Shown here: one piece after another, positions 1 through 9,358 of the stretch
Position numbering within the stretch: the stretch's first letter is position 1
How the letters are laid out: each line of letters starts with the position of its first letter
Source of the DNA: Pigoraptor vietnamica
Lineage: Eukaryota > Opisthokonta > Filasterea
Length of the DNA stretch: 17,500 bases
NCBI GenBank assembly: GCA_943704525.1
Contig: CALSCQ010001763.1
Coordinates: 1 to 17,500, forward strand
Direction: 5' to 3'
Notes under the pieces: model-generated
Seen by the model: the letters and a program-made list of their open reading frames with translations, nothing else
Told to the model about the DNA's origin: nothing
Database searches by the model: none
Position numbers and translations under genes: made by a program

Positions 1-35
1 AAAATTATGTGGTTGACTCAGTCTGATCGAAAATT

Positions 36-3000
36 TCAATACTTGCGCCATAGTGAGGAATTAAAACGACGCACATCGTTTTTCCGAGTTTCATACCCCT
101 CCGTGAGTACCCCTGGTGCCGACACATCGCGCACGTTGCAACATTCGCTGAGGTCGAGCGTGTGAACAGATCCGAGCGGAGACACGTCGCACACCCCCTT
201 GCATCGGCTGAGGTAGAGCGTGTGGACGCCGCGTAGAGGAGTCACGTTCCGCACGTTGGGACATCCGCTGAGGTCGAGGGTGTGGACGTTACGAAGCGCG
301 GAAACGCTCCGCACCTTCTCGCACCCACTAAGAATCAGAGTGTGCGCGCCGCCCAGCGCAGAGACGTACCGCACAAAACGACATCCACTGAGGTTGATCG
401 CGGGCACGTTGCCAAGCGCAGACACGTCCTTCACGCGAATGCAATCGACGATTTCGAGCACGCTAACCCCGCCGAGTCCGGACACGTCCGCGACGTTCTT
501 GCATCGGCGGATCACGGCCGTATCGACGCGAGACGCAGACACGCGCGAGAGACGAGGGCACTCGCTCACCCGGACCGTGTTGATATTGCGAAACACGGCC
601 GATGTTATGCTCCCGCACGCGACGAGCTCGAGCGTGTGGACGCCACGGATCGCAGAGATGTCGGCGTTGCTTACGTCGTCGGCATCCAACACACGCAGCG
701 AAAGGCGGCCGAGCGGCAGCGTCGCGGTCACGAGATCGCGAAACGCAGGCTGCATCACAAACCTGTGCGAGCAGACGTCGCTGAGATGGTACAGGCGCTC
801 GTAGAGCGTCACCTCCCGGAGCCGGCTACAAGAGAGCGACAGGGCGCGAACGTCGCGAGCGGAGAGAAAGGGGAGAATGTGCACGATGAACAGCTCGTTT
901 GGGAGACTGAGAAGACCGGCTCGCGCGATGTCCGGACTGTGATCAATTCCCGCGACGACGTCCGAATGAAACGCACCGTCCGGCGCAGGCAGCGGTAGGA
1001 AGTCGAGCGAGTCGACGTCGCTCCAGAGCGAATCGTCTGCCGCGGCGGCGTCGCCTTCCGTGACGATCCGAAGGGCCGCGCTCGCCGCTTCCTGCACGCC
1101 CGCGTGGGCGCTCAGGCAGTTCGTACGCAACACCGCCGTGATCGCCTCGGGACATCCTTCACGCACAAGGGCCAGTCGCGTGGTCCCGTCTTTCGCGAGA
1201 TTCGACAGAGCCTCGCACGCATGCAACTGGAGTTTCCCGTCGAGTCTGTGTGCACGCATCGCGTCCACGATCGCCTTGACGCCGCCCTCCCGCTCTATCA
1301 TAACAACGTCGTCGCGGCCCACGGCGACATTCCGAAGCACCCTGCACGCCACATCCTGCAAGAAAGTGTCGTGGGGATGACGCCGCATCGACGACACAAT
1401 CGCCTCAATGCCACTTTCGCTCGCGATCGACGCCCTCCCCTCGGAGCTCGATGCGAGAGACACGAGTAGGGCGCACGCGTGGACGTGCAAGGACACACTG
1501 TCGTGTTCCCGCATCGCTGCGAGGGACGCCCTCACGCCGCCCTGTCGCACAATTGGAATCTTGTTGTCGGCGCACAGCGCAAGGTACAGCAGCGCGCCGC
1601 ACGCCTTCTCTTGTAACTCTGCATCGCCGCCGTGCCTTCCCATCGCCTCCAATATCGCCGCAATGCCGCCCGCCCGCGCAATCGTAACCTTGTTGGGGTT
1701 GTTCTTCGCCAAGCCCCACAGTGCACCGCAAGTGTACGTTTGCACGCCCACATGCGCGGCATGAGTGCGCATCACCTCTAGCAAGATCTCCACGCCACCC
1801 GCTTCCCCAGCGGCCGCCGCGTTGCCCTCGTGCCGTGAGAGTGACCAGAGCGTCCAGCAAACCACCTGCTGCACGTCGGCATCCGCGACATGGGCGCGCA
1901 TGGTAGTCACAACCGCCTCAGTACCCCCTTCGTCTCCAACGGACCGGGCGTTCTCCTGACTCAGGGCAAGGTGCCCCAGCGCCAAGCATGCGTTCGTTTG
2001 CACGCCTGCGTCGCGACAGTGCGCACGCATCGCGCCAAATATGGCGGCGATGGCCCCCTCGCGCACAACAGGCGCCCCGTCTATACGCGCGAGCCTCCAC
2101 AGCGCCCAGCAAGCCGGCTCTTGTATACCCGCGCGCCCAACCCAGTCCAGCATCGCATTCACGATGCACTCGATGCCACCCATTCGGGCGACGGCAACCA
2201 CAAAGTTGTCATCTCCGTCCGCGAGCATCCTCAGCAGCCGACAGGCCTCTTCCACCACGCCCGCGTCTTCCGCGTAGACACGCATGGCTCCGAGGACAAT
2301 TGCGGCGGTGTCAAGGGGCGGCTCCCCGAGACTTTGCAGCACGGCAGAGGCTGCCTCTTGCACCTTCGCATCGTCCCTGTGCGTGTGCCTCGCTCGCACA
2401 ATCACGAGGAGCCCTCGCGTGCCTATAATCCTCCCATTGACGGCGTCGTTCACGGTCAGCGCTTGCAATGCCGTGCATGTCGCCTCGCACACGCGCGCGT
2501 CCGAATTGGACAGCGCCAACATAGTGCTGATGCCCTGTTCGCGCACAAACGACGACGCAAACTCGTTGCCACTCCGAGCCAGCTCGGCAAGCGCCGTGCA
2601 CGCCTGCACCTGTTCATCAGCAGACCGCCCGCGCACTCGCGTTAAAACGGCGCGCATGTGGACCGAAAGGGCGGAGACGCCGCCCTCATCCCAGTCGGCG
2701 TCAGTGGTTCCCAGAAAAACAGGCGCATGACCGGCCCCGCGCACGTCCATCGAGTCGGTCAGCCAGCGGAGGGTCGTGGGAATCGCGCTGACAAGTGACG
2801 AAGAAGCGGCGGACTCGGTACCACGCGTACGTACGCACTGCGCCGCGCGACGCCATGCCAGCGCGTGCATGAGGGCCACGCCCAGCGACATCGAGGGGTA
2901 CTCGGCGACGACGTCGTTCAACGACTGCATGGTCACGTCCGAGCGGCCTTCCCGCAACACCAAATTGCAGAGCTCCTTCTCTTGCTCATAGAGAAAGGGC

Positions 3001-4085
3001 CACTTGTGCGAGAGCGCCCGAAAAAACCCCTCCCACTTCCAACGCATCTCGTCGCAATCGTGACACTCGACCCAGAACATGCGCGCGCCCTCGTGTAAGA
3101 GAAGCCACTCGGCGGCCGTCTTGTTGATCGGCGCGACTATCGACGACGGAGGGACAACGCTGGCCCTTGGAGGCAGCGCATTCAGCAGCGTGGCTAAGCG
3201 GAAGAGCAGCGCCCGAACGCTGTCCGTCGTCGTCCTGCACAGCCCCGCCTCGAGCAGACCGTCAAGGACAGCCTGCGCGGACGGGCGCGAGAACCAAGAG
3301 TCCCGACGGTAGGGGTCGCCTGTGGCCACGCCGGGCAACAGCATTTCGTGCAGCGCATACCGAATGGCAGAGTCGCGACGATCGCCGCTCGTTGTTTCGT
3401 AGACGACGCCGAAAGGGGGCTTTGAAAACAGGCACAGCGCATCGTGCAGCGTGAGCGCGAGCGAGTACACGTCCGCGTACCCGCTAAAAGGCGCGCTCTC
3501 TCCCTTTCCAATGGCGTCGCGCACTTCGGGCGCCATGTACGGCAGCGCATCTCGGATAATGTCGTCCGATTCCGTGAAGACCCTCCCGCCCCTCAACTCG
3601 CACACGAGGCCAAAGCCTCCGAGTTTGAACGCAAACGAGCGCGTGTCGACCCGTATTGTCTTGGGGTTGATGCTCCCGTGCACGATGTGCCGGCGATCGC
3701 AATAGGCGAGCGCGTCCAGCATGTCGCACAGCACTCCCGAAAAGTGGCTGGGCGTGTTCTCGAGAAAGACGTTGCCGACGACAGGCGTCCACGCGAGCGC
3801 CGCACCGTGGATGAGGTCCTCGAGGGTCCCCTCCGGGAGCAGTTCGCGCAGCTTGTGCACATCGTCGTCCATTGCGTCGACGTAGCGGACGAGGTTGCGG
3901 TGCGTCAACTGTCGCAGCCCTGCGACAACGGAAGAATAGTCGTCCCCTCGCTGCCACGTGACAGTCGCGGTCGTCGATGCGTCGGCGTTGCTCTCGAAAC
4001 TTGCGAGGCGCGCGGCCGCATACGCCCTCTTGTGAATGTCGCTGACGGCGTAATAGCAGGGCGAGCACTTCGAATACGACGCCAT
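36..4085 (-). CDS. Pseudokinase-armadillo-F-box-LRR fusion protein
   Basis: Single uninterrupted frame of 1349 residues; the ATG sits in ACCATGG (A at -3) and the stop is TGA. Domains in order: kinase-like fold at about 40-300, linker to about 480, roughly a dozen armadillo repeats of about 42 residues at 485-1010 (motif like GGIEAIVxAMRxH...VQExAC.AL..LA), an F-box at about 1059-1096 (starts LPNELFIVHILPFL) and 20-residue leucine-rich repeats at about 1130-1330. The kinase part keeps YMAPEV (183-188) and a DVYSLA-like helix. It reads HGSINPKT where HRDLKPEN is expected and GGFG where DFG is expected, and I see no glycine loop or VAIK lysine, so it should be catalytically dead. F-box proteins usually dock substrates to SCF ubiquitin ligases through Skp1. 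By inference this is a scaffold or ligase adaptor using the ARM and LRR surfaces for binding. No targeting peptide or membrane segment is visible. I know no named orthologue. Confidence 0.85.
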   Translation of the reverse strand: MASYSKCSPCYYAVSDIHKRAYAAARLASFESNADASTTATVTWQRGDDYSSVVAGLRQLTHRNLVRYVDAMDDDVHKLRELLPEGTLEDLIHGAALAWTPVVGNVFLENTPSHFSGVLCDMLDALAYCDRRHIVHGSINPKTIRVDTRSFAFKLGGFGLVCELRGGRVFTESDDIIRDALPYMAPEVRDAIGKGESAPFSGYADVYSLALTLHDALCLFSKPPFGVVYETTSGDRRDSAIRYALHEMLLPGVATGDPYRRDSWFSRPSAQAVLDGLLEAGLCRTTTDSVRALLFRLATLLNALPPRASVVPPSSIVAPINKTAAEWLLLHEGARMFWVECHDCDEMRWKWEGFFRALSHKWPFLYEQEKELCNLVLREGRSDVTMQSLNDVVAEYPSMSLGVALMHALAWRRAAQCVRTRGTESAASSSLVSAIPTTLRWLTDSMDVRGAGHAPVFLGTTDADWDEGGVSALSVHMRAVLTRVRGRSADEQVQACTALAELARSGNEFASSFVREQGISTMLALSNSDARVCEATCTALQALTVNDAVNGRIIGTRGLLVIVRARHTHRDDAKVQEAASAVLQSLGEPPLDTAAIVLGAMRVYAEDAGVVEEACRLLRMLADGDDNFVVAVARMGGIECIVNAMLDWVGRAGIQEPACWALWRLARIDGAPVVREGAIAAIFGAMRAHCRDAGVQTNACLALGHLALSQENARSVGDEGGTEAVVTTMRAHVADADVQQVVCWTLWSLSRHEGNAAAAGEAGGVEILLEVMRTHAAHVGVQTYTCGALWGLAKNNPNKVTIARAGGIAAILEAMGRHGGDAELQEKACGALLYLALCADNKIPIVRQGGVRASLAAMREHDSVSLHVHACALLVSLASSSEGRASIASESGIEAIVSSMRRHPHDTFLQDVACRVLRNVAVGRDDVVMIEREGGVKAIVDAMRAHRLDGKLQLHACEALSNLAKDGTTRLALVREGCPEAITAVLRTNCLSAHAGVQEAASAALRIVTEGDAAAADDSLWSDVDSLDFLPLPAPDGAFHSDVVAGIDHSPDIARAGLLSLPNELFIVHILPFLSARDVRALSLSCSRLREVTLYERLYHLSDVCSHRFVMQPAFRDLVTATLPLGRLSLRVLDADDVSNADISAIRGVHTLELVACGSITSAVFRNINTVRVSECPRLSRVSASRVDTAVIRRCKNVADVSGLGGVSVLEIVDCIRVKDVSALGNVPAINLSGCRFVRYVSALGGAHTLILSGCEKVRSVSALRNVHTLDLSGCPNVRNVTPLRGVHTLYLSRCKGVCDVSPLGSVHTLDLSECCNVRDVSAPGVLTEGYETRKNDVRRFNSSLWRKY
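61..660 (-). repeat. 60-bp in-register repeats encoding 20-residue LRRs
   Basis: About nine to ten units follow each other with a period of exactly 60 bp and no indels. Anchors of the type CTGAGGTCGAG (plus-strand reading) fall at 148, 208, 268, and in weaker form at 328, 388 and 448, and the pattern continues to about 660. Translated on the minus strand, each unit is of the form VHTLDLSGCPNVRNVSPLRG. The units nearest the C-terminus (low coordinates) are most alike, which suggests recent unit duplication there. The repeat is part of the coding sequence, not an independent element. Confidence 0.85.
1056..2633 (-). repeat. Armadillo repeat array within the pseudokinase gene
   Basis: Residues about 485-1010 form roughly twelve degenerate repeats of 41-44 residues. 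A typical unit carries a glycine-glycine-isoleucine start, AIVxAMRAH, a VQxxAC helix and ALWxLA. This is the ARM-like subtype common in large protist proteins. The fold is an alpha-solenoid that binds protein partners. Divergence between units is much higher than in the LRR block, so this array looks older. Unit limits were placed by eye. Confidence 0.8.
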
Positions 4086-4607
4086 GGTTAACGACGGCCT
4101 AGAAGAAATCGACCGGCGACCTTGTTACTCGTCCGCTTACAGGCCTTTGGCACCCTCCACACCTGGGACGACAGCCGTACTGTAGTCGCTTCAAGCGGCA
4201 GTGACCGATCGCAAGCTCGCTGCTGGTCTTCTGTGCGGTCGTGAACTTTTCATTGCGCGCGAGAAGGAAGTGTGGTCGTGTGTGGGGAAGGAATGATGCC
4301 AGCTGATCGGCCATGACATCATTGTTTCGCACCCGTGTAACGGGAGTAACCAACTGTCAACGTACCCGAGGTCCCTCGTCTTCTTGGGCTTCGCACGCAC
4401 GCGAGGGCACGCTGTAGCCACAGAGGAGCGCTTGGGGAGAATGCAGTCGGTGGGTCCCACTGTGTGGCAATGTGCATTCGCGCGTCCGTTCGTGCTTTCT
4501 CTCCTTCGAGTGTTTCGTTGCTTTAGGGGTGCAGTTCTTCGTTATTCACTGTTTCCGCCAATTGGAATGCCCACTTTTTTCCGTTCCCTCTCTGACACTC
4601 ACAAACC
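4086..4607. promoter_or_regulatory. Divergent promoter, pseudokinase gene / SURF1
   Basis: This 522-bp gap separates two start codons that point away from each other, so it must hold both promoters. I see no clear TATA box. A palindrome CCAATTGG at 4558-4565 contains CCAAT on both strands, 43 bp before the SURF1 ATG. It could be an NF-Y-type site, but short palindromes also occur by chance. Open frames here on either strand have no recognisable protein and no matching splice context. Confidence 0.5.
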
Positions 4608-6034
4608 ATGCATCGCGCGCAGCGTTGGTGTGCCATGGGCCGTCGCGCCGCGCGGCCCATTATATACACGGCGAAAAATGTTGCGCAGGGTGAGAGTCGC
4701 GCACGTGCCCTCTGCCGCTTCATTCCAACTATGCGTTTTTTTAGCCCCTCAACGGCTTATTGTTTTCCCCTCCAGCGCGCTGTGCGTCCACGCGTTCCGG
4801 CTGGCAGCTGAACGTTCCCGTGCCGATTCTCGCGATTTTTCCGATTGCGACGTTTGGTCTGGGCATGTGGCAAATGCGTCGGCTCGAGTGGAAGACAAAT
4901 CTCATTCGCGAAATGGAGGAAAGGATGCGCGGTCTCCCCGTCGCACTGCCTGTCGAGTGAGTGTGCAACTCGTCTCAACCCGAGTGTATTGCTGGCTCTC
5001 GGGGTAATCTAGCTGTGTTCGTGGCTTGTGCGCAGTCCGTATGAAGCCGCCAAGCTCGAGCACGCGCGTGTTATGGTGCGGGGCACCTTTGACCACTCGA
5101 AGGAGATGTACATCGGCCCGCGCTCCGAGATTACCCCTGGAGAGAGCAAGCCCGGCCGAGTCGGCGCCATTATTGTGACACCGCTGAAGCGGACAGACCA
5201 CAAGTGAGTGGCTGCGTGCGCGCGTTATTATCCCGAAAACGAATGCACAATGCGCATCCTTTTGGATGAATTTGGCTAATGTGGGCTGTTGTTCGCAGTT
5301 CGACCATTCTTGTGAACCGCGGGTTTGTGCCCGCTGAGAAACTGAACCCCAAGACTCGCCCTCAGACTCTGGTGCGTCAGTTGTCCCTAGTAGCGGAGCG
5401 CATCTCGTTGGTACCGGGTGGTCTTCTTCATGCGCTGCATCGCAACTGTCCACCCCTGTTTTTGCGGTCGTTTCGGGTCAGAGTTTTCTTTCGCACCCTT
5501 ATCAGTAACATCCTAATTGCAGAGCGAGAACGAAGAGCTTGTGGTTGGTTTTGTCAAGCGCGGCGAAGAGGTGGGCATTGCGCGCAACCCATTCACCGTA
5601 CGATCCCTCTCTTCTTCCTTTATTCAAACAGCCACTAATGCTCTTTTGTAACCCAGCCACTGCCCTACATGCCACCGAATCGCCCGGACAAGAACGAGTG
5701 GCGCTTCCTCGACCTCATGCAGATGGCCGACTGGGTCAACGCGCGGCCCATTCTTGTGTATGCGGAGAGGGGTGAGTGTCCTCGAATCCTTCGTGTTGTC
5801 AGCTATCGCCCTTTTATGTTTGACAGCGTTTGTGTGTGTCTCTGGCCTTGCTCACGCATTCATCTTGTTGTCGCAAACGCAGCCGACAAGCCCAACAGCC
5901 TGCCCGTCGGCTCCCAATTCCTTCAGCAGAAGCTGTCGAACAACCACAGTTGGTATGCGTTCACGTGGTTCACGCTCTGCCTCATCTCGGGCGCGTACAC
6001 GGTCTCGCAGTTCCGCAGGCGCGGTTTCCGCTAA
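4608..6034 (+). CDS. SURF1: SURF1, cytochrome c oxidase assembly factor
   Basis: Seven exons, 281 residues: 4608-4689, 4776-4956, 5036-5203, 5299-5371, 5523-5597, 5657-5771, 5883-6034. All six introns are GT-AG and frame is kept throughout. SURF1/Shy1 proteins sit in the mitochondrial inner membrane and assist haem-a insertion and maturation of COX1. Exon 1 gives an arginine-rich, acid-poor N-terminus typical of a mitochondrial presequence. Family signatures are clear: a first membrane segment at about 39-58 followed by GMWQMRR (57-63), VRGTFDHSKEMYIGPR, LVNRGFVP and KNEWRFLDL. The final NNHSWYAFTWF (251-261) leads into the second membrane segment, about 255-273. Length is close to human SURF1 (300). 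The ATG at 4608 (ACAAACCATG) was chosen because its exon splices in phase into the conserved part. Of the exon limits, the exon 1 join is the least certain. Confidence 0.93.
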
Positions 6035-6413
6035 GAATTGTCGAAACTTTGTGAAAAGTGTGTGAATAATACAGCGGTTTGGGCGTCAGCTGTGTGAAAT
6101 CAGGGTACCTCCCGGTTACCATTGTCCTGTCTCTGATTGGCCTGTTCCACTTCACACAGAAGGAGGAGCGAGACTTCCTTATTCCTTAAGTCAGCTGCCT
6201 GTTAGGTGAGGCGTGCGAAAATACTCACCAACTTTGTGTCTGTAAGGTTTCCGTCGCAGTGTCGCACACAACTCCATCGACAGTACACAACTCGACCGAC
6301 AGTATAAATACTCGTGCGCGATGCCGGCACTCCAAACCATCCAACAACGGCAACGCAAAGCAACCAGCAAGTGCCCGACACAAGTCGTCCCAGACCCACA
6401 ACCACTCTCGAAA
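6035..6413 (+). promoter_or_regulatory. SURF1 3' flank and Hsp20 promoter with TATA box
   Basis: The 379 bp between the SURF1 stop and the Hsp20 start contain TATAAATA at 6303-6310, about 104 bp before the ATG at 6414. An ATTGG (inverted CCAAT) lies at 6136-6140. I looked for paired nGAAn heat-shock elements. I found only scattered GAA/TTC triplets (for example near 6160-6185), not a convincing 5-bp-spaced array. AATAATA at about 6065 could serve SURF1 polyadenylation. Confidence 0.55.
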
Positions 6414-7052
6414 ATGTCGCTCGTTCGTCTTTTCGGCGATGACATGCTCCGCGACCCCTTTTTCGAGCGCAGCCTACAGTCGCTCTGGCCCAACATGCCT
6501 GCGCACGCCCTGACCAGCGGTTCGCAGGAAGTGATGTCGTGGCAGCCTCGGTGCGACGTAAGCGAGTCGGCGACCGACATCAAGATCTGCGCAAATCTTC
6601 CGGGCGTGAAGAAGGAGGACATTCAATTGGATGTCGACGAGGAAGGTCGCTTCATGACCATCAAGGGCAAGCTCACGCGCTTGTCGGACAAGGACGAGAC
6701 GAAGGAGGGCCGCCAGTACCACTACGTCGAACGATCGTGAGTGGAAGCCGCATTGTGCGCTGTGTGTGTGCATGTGTGTGCGTATGTGTGCATGTGTGAC
6801 GCGCACTACGCAGCTGTGAGTGAAATACTGACACAACCCTCCGGCCTCAGGTGCGGCAACTTCCGGCGGTCGTTCCAGCTGCCGTACAACGTGGACACGA
6901 AGGCCATCGCCGCCAATTACGAAGACGGCGTCCTGAACGTGACGATCCCCAAGAAGGAACAGACGCCGAAGACGCAGCGCATCGAGATCACCGCCACGCC
7001 CAGCGCGGGCAAAACGGTCGACGTGCAGGAGAAGCAAAAGACGGAGCAGTGA
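6414..7052 (+). CDS. Small heat-shock protein, Hsp20/alpha-crystallin family
   Basis: Two exons, 6414-6736 and 6851-7052, with a 114-bp GT-AG intron; 174 residues. Small heat-shock proteins are ATP-independent chaperones that form oligomers and hold unfolding proteins. The alpha-crystallin domain starts near residue 43 (MSWQPRCDVSE). It contains ANLPGVKKEDI, the join YHYVERS|CGNFRRSFQLP across the intron, and the signature DGVLNVTIPKK at 133-143. A C-terminal I-E-I at 152-154 matches the I-x-I/V motif used for oligomer assembly. There is no targeting sequence, so the protein is probably cytosolic. An in-frame ATG at 6321 exists but lies only about 10 bp after the TATA box, upstream of any likely transcription start, so 6414 (GAAAATG) was chosen. 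It resembles the class of plant and protist Hsp17-20 proteins. Confidence 0.95.
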
Positions 7053-7219
7053 AGTCGCGCTCCGAAGAAAAATGCCACTCTACTCGCAGCACAAAGTGTA
7101 AATACATGCACAGCTCATGGAATTATCGGAGGATCAAATTTTAACTGCGCAGACCATTCACACATTCTTTAGCTTGTATGGCACGCGATTAGAAGTTGGC
7201 GCACGCACGCACGCACACA
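7053..7219. other. Convergent intergenic spacer, Hsp20 / phosphodiesterase
   Basis: 167 bp between two facing stop codons. It contains TGTAAATA near 7098, a possible poly(A) signal for the Hsp20 transcript, and a short GCAC/GCAC run at 7199-7216. There is no gene-like content. Confidence 0.5.
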
Positions 7220-8936
7220 CTACGCCTGCACAAGGCCGGCGCGTGTGAGAGAGTACGCGACGCCCTGCGAAAGCGCGACGAACTTGTACTTTGCGGCGAC
7301 GTGTGCGTTCGGGTCGGTCTTGTCGGCCAACTGCGCAAGCACAACTTTCTCAGCCACCTCCCTGCGGCGCGTGCTGGGCTTGACGTGGGTGACGACGATC
7401 GTCGGACGAGTCGCCGTCTTTGAAAGCTTCGCGTCAAAAACAGCGAGCTCGCGAAGGAGCCACGCGGGCGTGAGGTGGCCGAACAGGAGGTTGTCCGGAC
7501 GGCTGCGTTTGCACAGCGATGCGCAAAAGTGAGTCCACAGAAATATTCGCACGTGCGTGTGCAATTATCGAAAAAATACACCCATTATGTGTGTCGGTGT
7601 ATGTTGGTGTGCGTGTACGCGTGCACGAAAGTATTAGCGCCGAGTGCGTAGTCAGTGCCACAAAGTCGGGCACACAAGATTTCGTAAACGGCAGATATCA
7701 TACGGCGAGTACACAAGGTGATCGAACGGTGACGGATCATCCAGCACTTCGACGCACCCATTCGGAAAGCTGCACTCGATGAAGACGGCAAGAAGGTTGC
7801 CCTTCGACGCAAGTGCCGCCGCGCGCGTCCATACAGCGGCGAGGGTGTGCGCATTCTCCACGGCGTCTGGGCCAGTGTCACCGAGGTAGAGGACGTAATC
7901 TGCGGAAATGGAGGGAAATAAGTAAGGAATTGGGCAGCGCGCACGTCCTTAGGGTAGCACGCAAACGCACAAGCAATTCGAGCGCGAAGCCAGCGCACTT
8001 ACCCTTCGTGCTCATGTCCTTGACGAAAAACGCCGTCGATCGAATGCCAGAGTGTGACAGCGGGAACGCCTCCACCGTGAACGGCGTGTCCGGCAGCGCG
8101 ACCTCCGTGCGTTCCGGCGTTCGCATGTAGATGTAAGTGCCGAGAGCGAAACCGGGGCCTTCGTTGGCCATGTTGGGCCAGCTCTCCCAGTTGAATATGT
8201 TCTTGCTGATCGAAGTGATGGTCGAGTTGAGACCGACGATGCGCTTGGGCTTCGTGTCATCGGGAGAGATGACGGCAAGGCCCTCGCAGTGGTCCAGGTG
8301 CCCGTGCGAGACGAGGTATGAGCGAATGCGCTGTGTGTGCGACGGGGAAGAGGGGCCAAGGGCGGGGGGAGAGGGAGGAGGGTGGGGAACACGTGCACGT
8401 GTCAGTAGGATGGACACAACAAGAATTTTTTTTTCAAATGTGCACGGCGGCGATATGCTTTGTTTTCTTTCTAACGCGATCGCAGCTGTAAAACGCACCC
8501 GCAGAAAGAGCATTTCGTCCGTCGTGTCACTCGCCCGCTCGGCCGGCGTCAGAAGCCGCGCATAGACGCTCGCATCCACCTTCATTAGGCCACTCATGAC
8601 AGTGCCGACGTCCATCAAAATCCACGCGCTCGTGTTCGACGACGACGCCAGCGCAAAGCTAGTCAGCGAACCCTGCGAACGCAAACAGCCTAAGATAAAC
8701 GCCACACACACAAAGTGTTGGGCCACGCACAAACAACTAGAAGTATATCTCACCTCGCGAATGCCGCCAGAGACGCCCAGTGGAATGACGACGAACCCGC
8801 GCGGCCATGGCTTGGCGGCCACCGCCTCCATTGAGTCGCCATCCCACCCGAGCCCAGTTGCGTACGCGCACGTGACGCAGAGAACGAGCGCGACTATGGC
8901 CACCCACGAGACCACCCTGTGGGCGACGGAGGGCAT
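7220..8936 (-). CDS. Class-II cyclic-nucleotide phosphodiesterase, probably secreted
   Basis: Five exons on the minus strand: 8936-8754, 8672-8499, 8330-8003, 7899-7758, 7502-7220; GT-AG introns, 369 residues, stop TAG. Class-II phosphodiesterases (yeast Pde1, Dictyostelium PdsA) hydrolyse cAMP or cGMP using a metallo-beta-lactamase-like fold. Visible signatures: LMDVGTVMSGL, metal-binding VSHGHLDHCEGL (H128, H130, D132, H133), LYLGDTGPD, IECSFPNGRPDNLLFGHLTP spanning the last intron, and IVVTHVKP. The N-terminus has a basic stretch, a hydrophobic core VVSWVAIVALVLCV and AYA before TGLG, a textbook signal peptide, so the enzyme is likely exported. The start at 8936 has A at -3. An in-frame ATG at 9026 has a weaker context and would add 30 arginine-rich residues, turning the hydrophobic segment into an anchor. 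The gene is divergent from HEI10. Confidence 0.9.
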
Positions 8937-9358
8937 TGTCTGCTGGTCTGCGGGAGAGCCCGCGTCCGCGTGACCGGAGGAAATTCTACGCCACAAGCGG
9001 GAGTTGCGCAGGTGTAGGGAGCGCATGCAAATCGGACGACCGACGAACCGTCAAAAACACTGCTGTGAAGCACTATTGAATCGCAAGAGAGAAGAACTCC
9101 GCACGAGCTTATAAGCACACGCGTCCACTGTGTGTCAGGTGCTTTTTTGTAGGCAACCAAAAAAGTAGTGTGCTGCTTTTCAGCCAAACACTGCCGTTTT
9201 GGGACCAGAACGTGCGCGACGAAATTGGAACGATGACCTCATGTTACCACGATAAATATCACGTGATCGGTGTTACCCTTAAGAGCGAACCATGCTTCAA
9301 GGATTCCGCAAGGACAGGGTGGAATTGCATCAAACGTCTTGTGCGAAAATAGAGAGAA
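8937..9358. promoter_or_regulatory. Divergent promoter, phosphodiesterase / HEI10
   Basis: 422 bp between opposed start codons. The palindrome CTTATAAG at 9108-9115 is a TATA-like box readable on both strands. It lies 172 bp from the phosphodiesterase ATG at 8936 and 244 bp from the HEI10 ATG at 9359. No other convincing element and no additional gene was seen. Confidence 0.45.

Noticed and set aside
220-4091. Several long plus-strand open frames (for example 282-998, 1890-2645, 3444-4091)
   Set aside because: They lie antisense to the well-supported pseudokinase gene. They arise from its GC-rich codons and repeats, show no recognisable domain, and consist of Arg/His/Ala-rich sequence.
4384-5007. 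A 207-residue open frame covering the SURF1 promoter and first exons
   Set aside because: It runs through the inferred first two SURF1 introns in a different frame from the conserved protein and has no recognisable similarity.
6160-6260. Heat-shock elements upstream of Hsp20
   Set aside because: GAA and TTC triplets occur, but not as three or more inverted units at 5-bp spacing, so I do not claim a heat-shock-factor site.
6321-6413. In-frame upstream ATG that would add 31 residues to Hsp20
   Set aside because: It falls about 10 bp after TATAAATA (6303-6310), so it is probably not in the mRNA. The ATG at 6414 has a good context and gives the usual small-HSP length.
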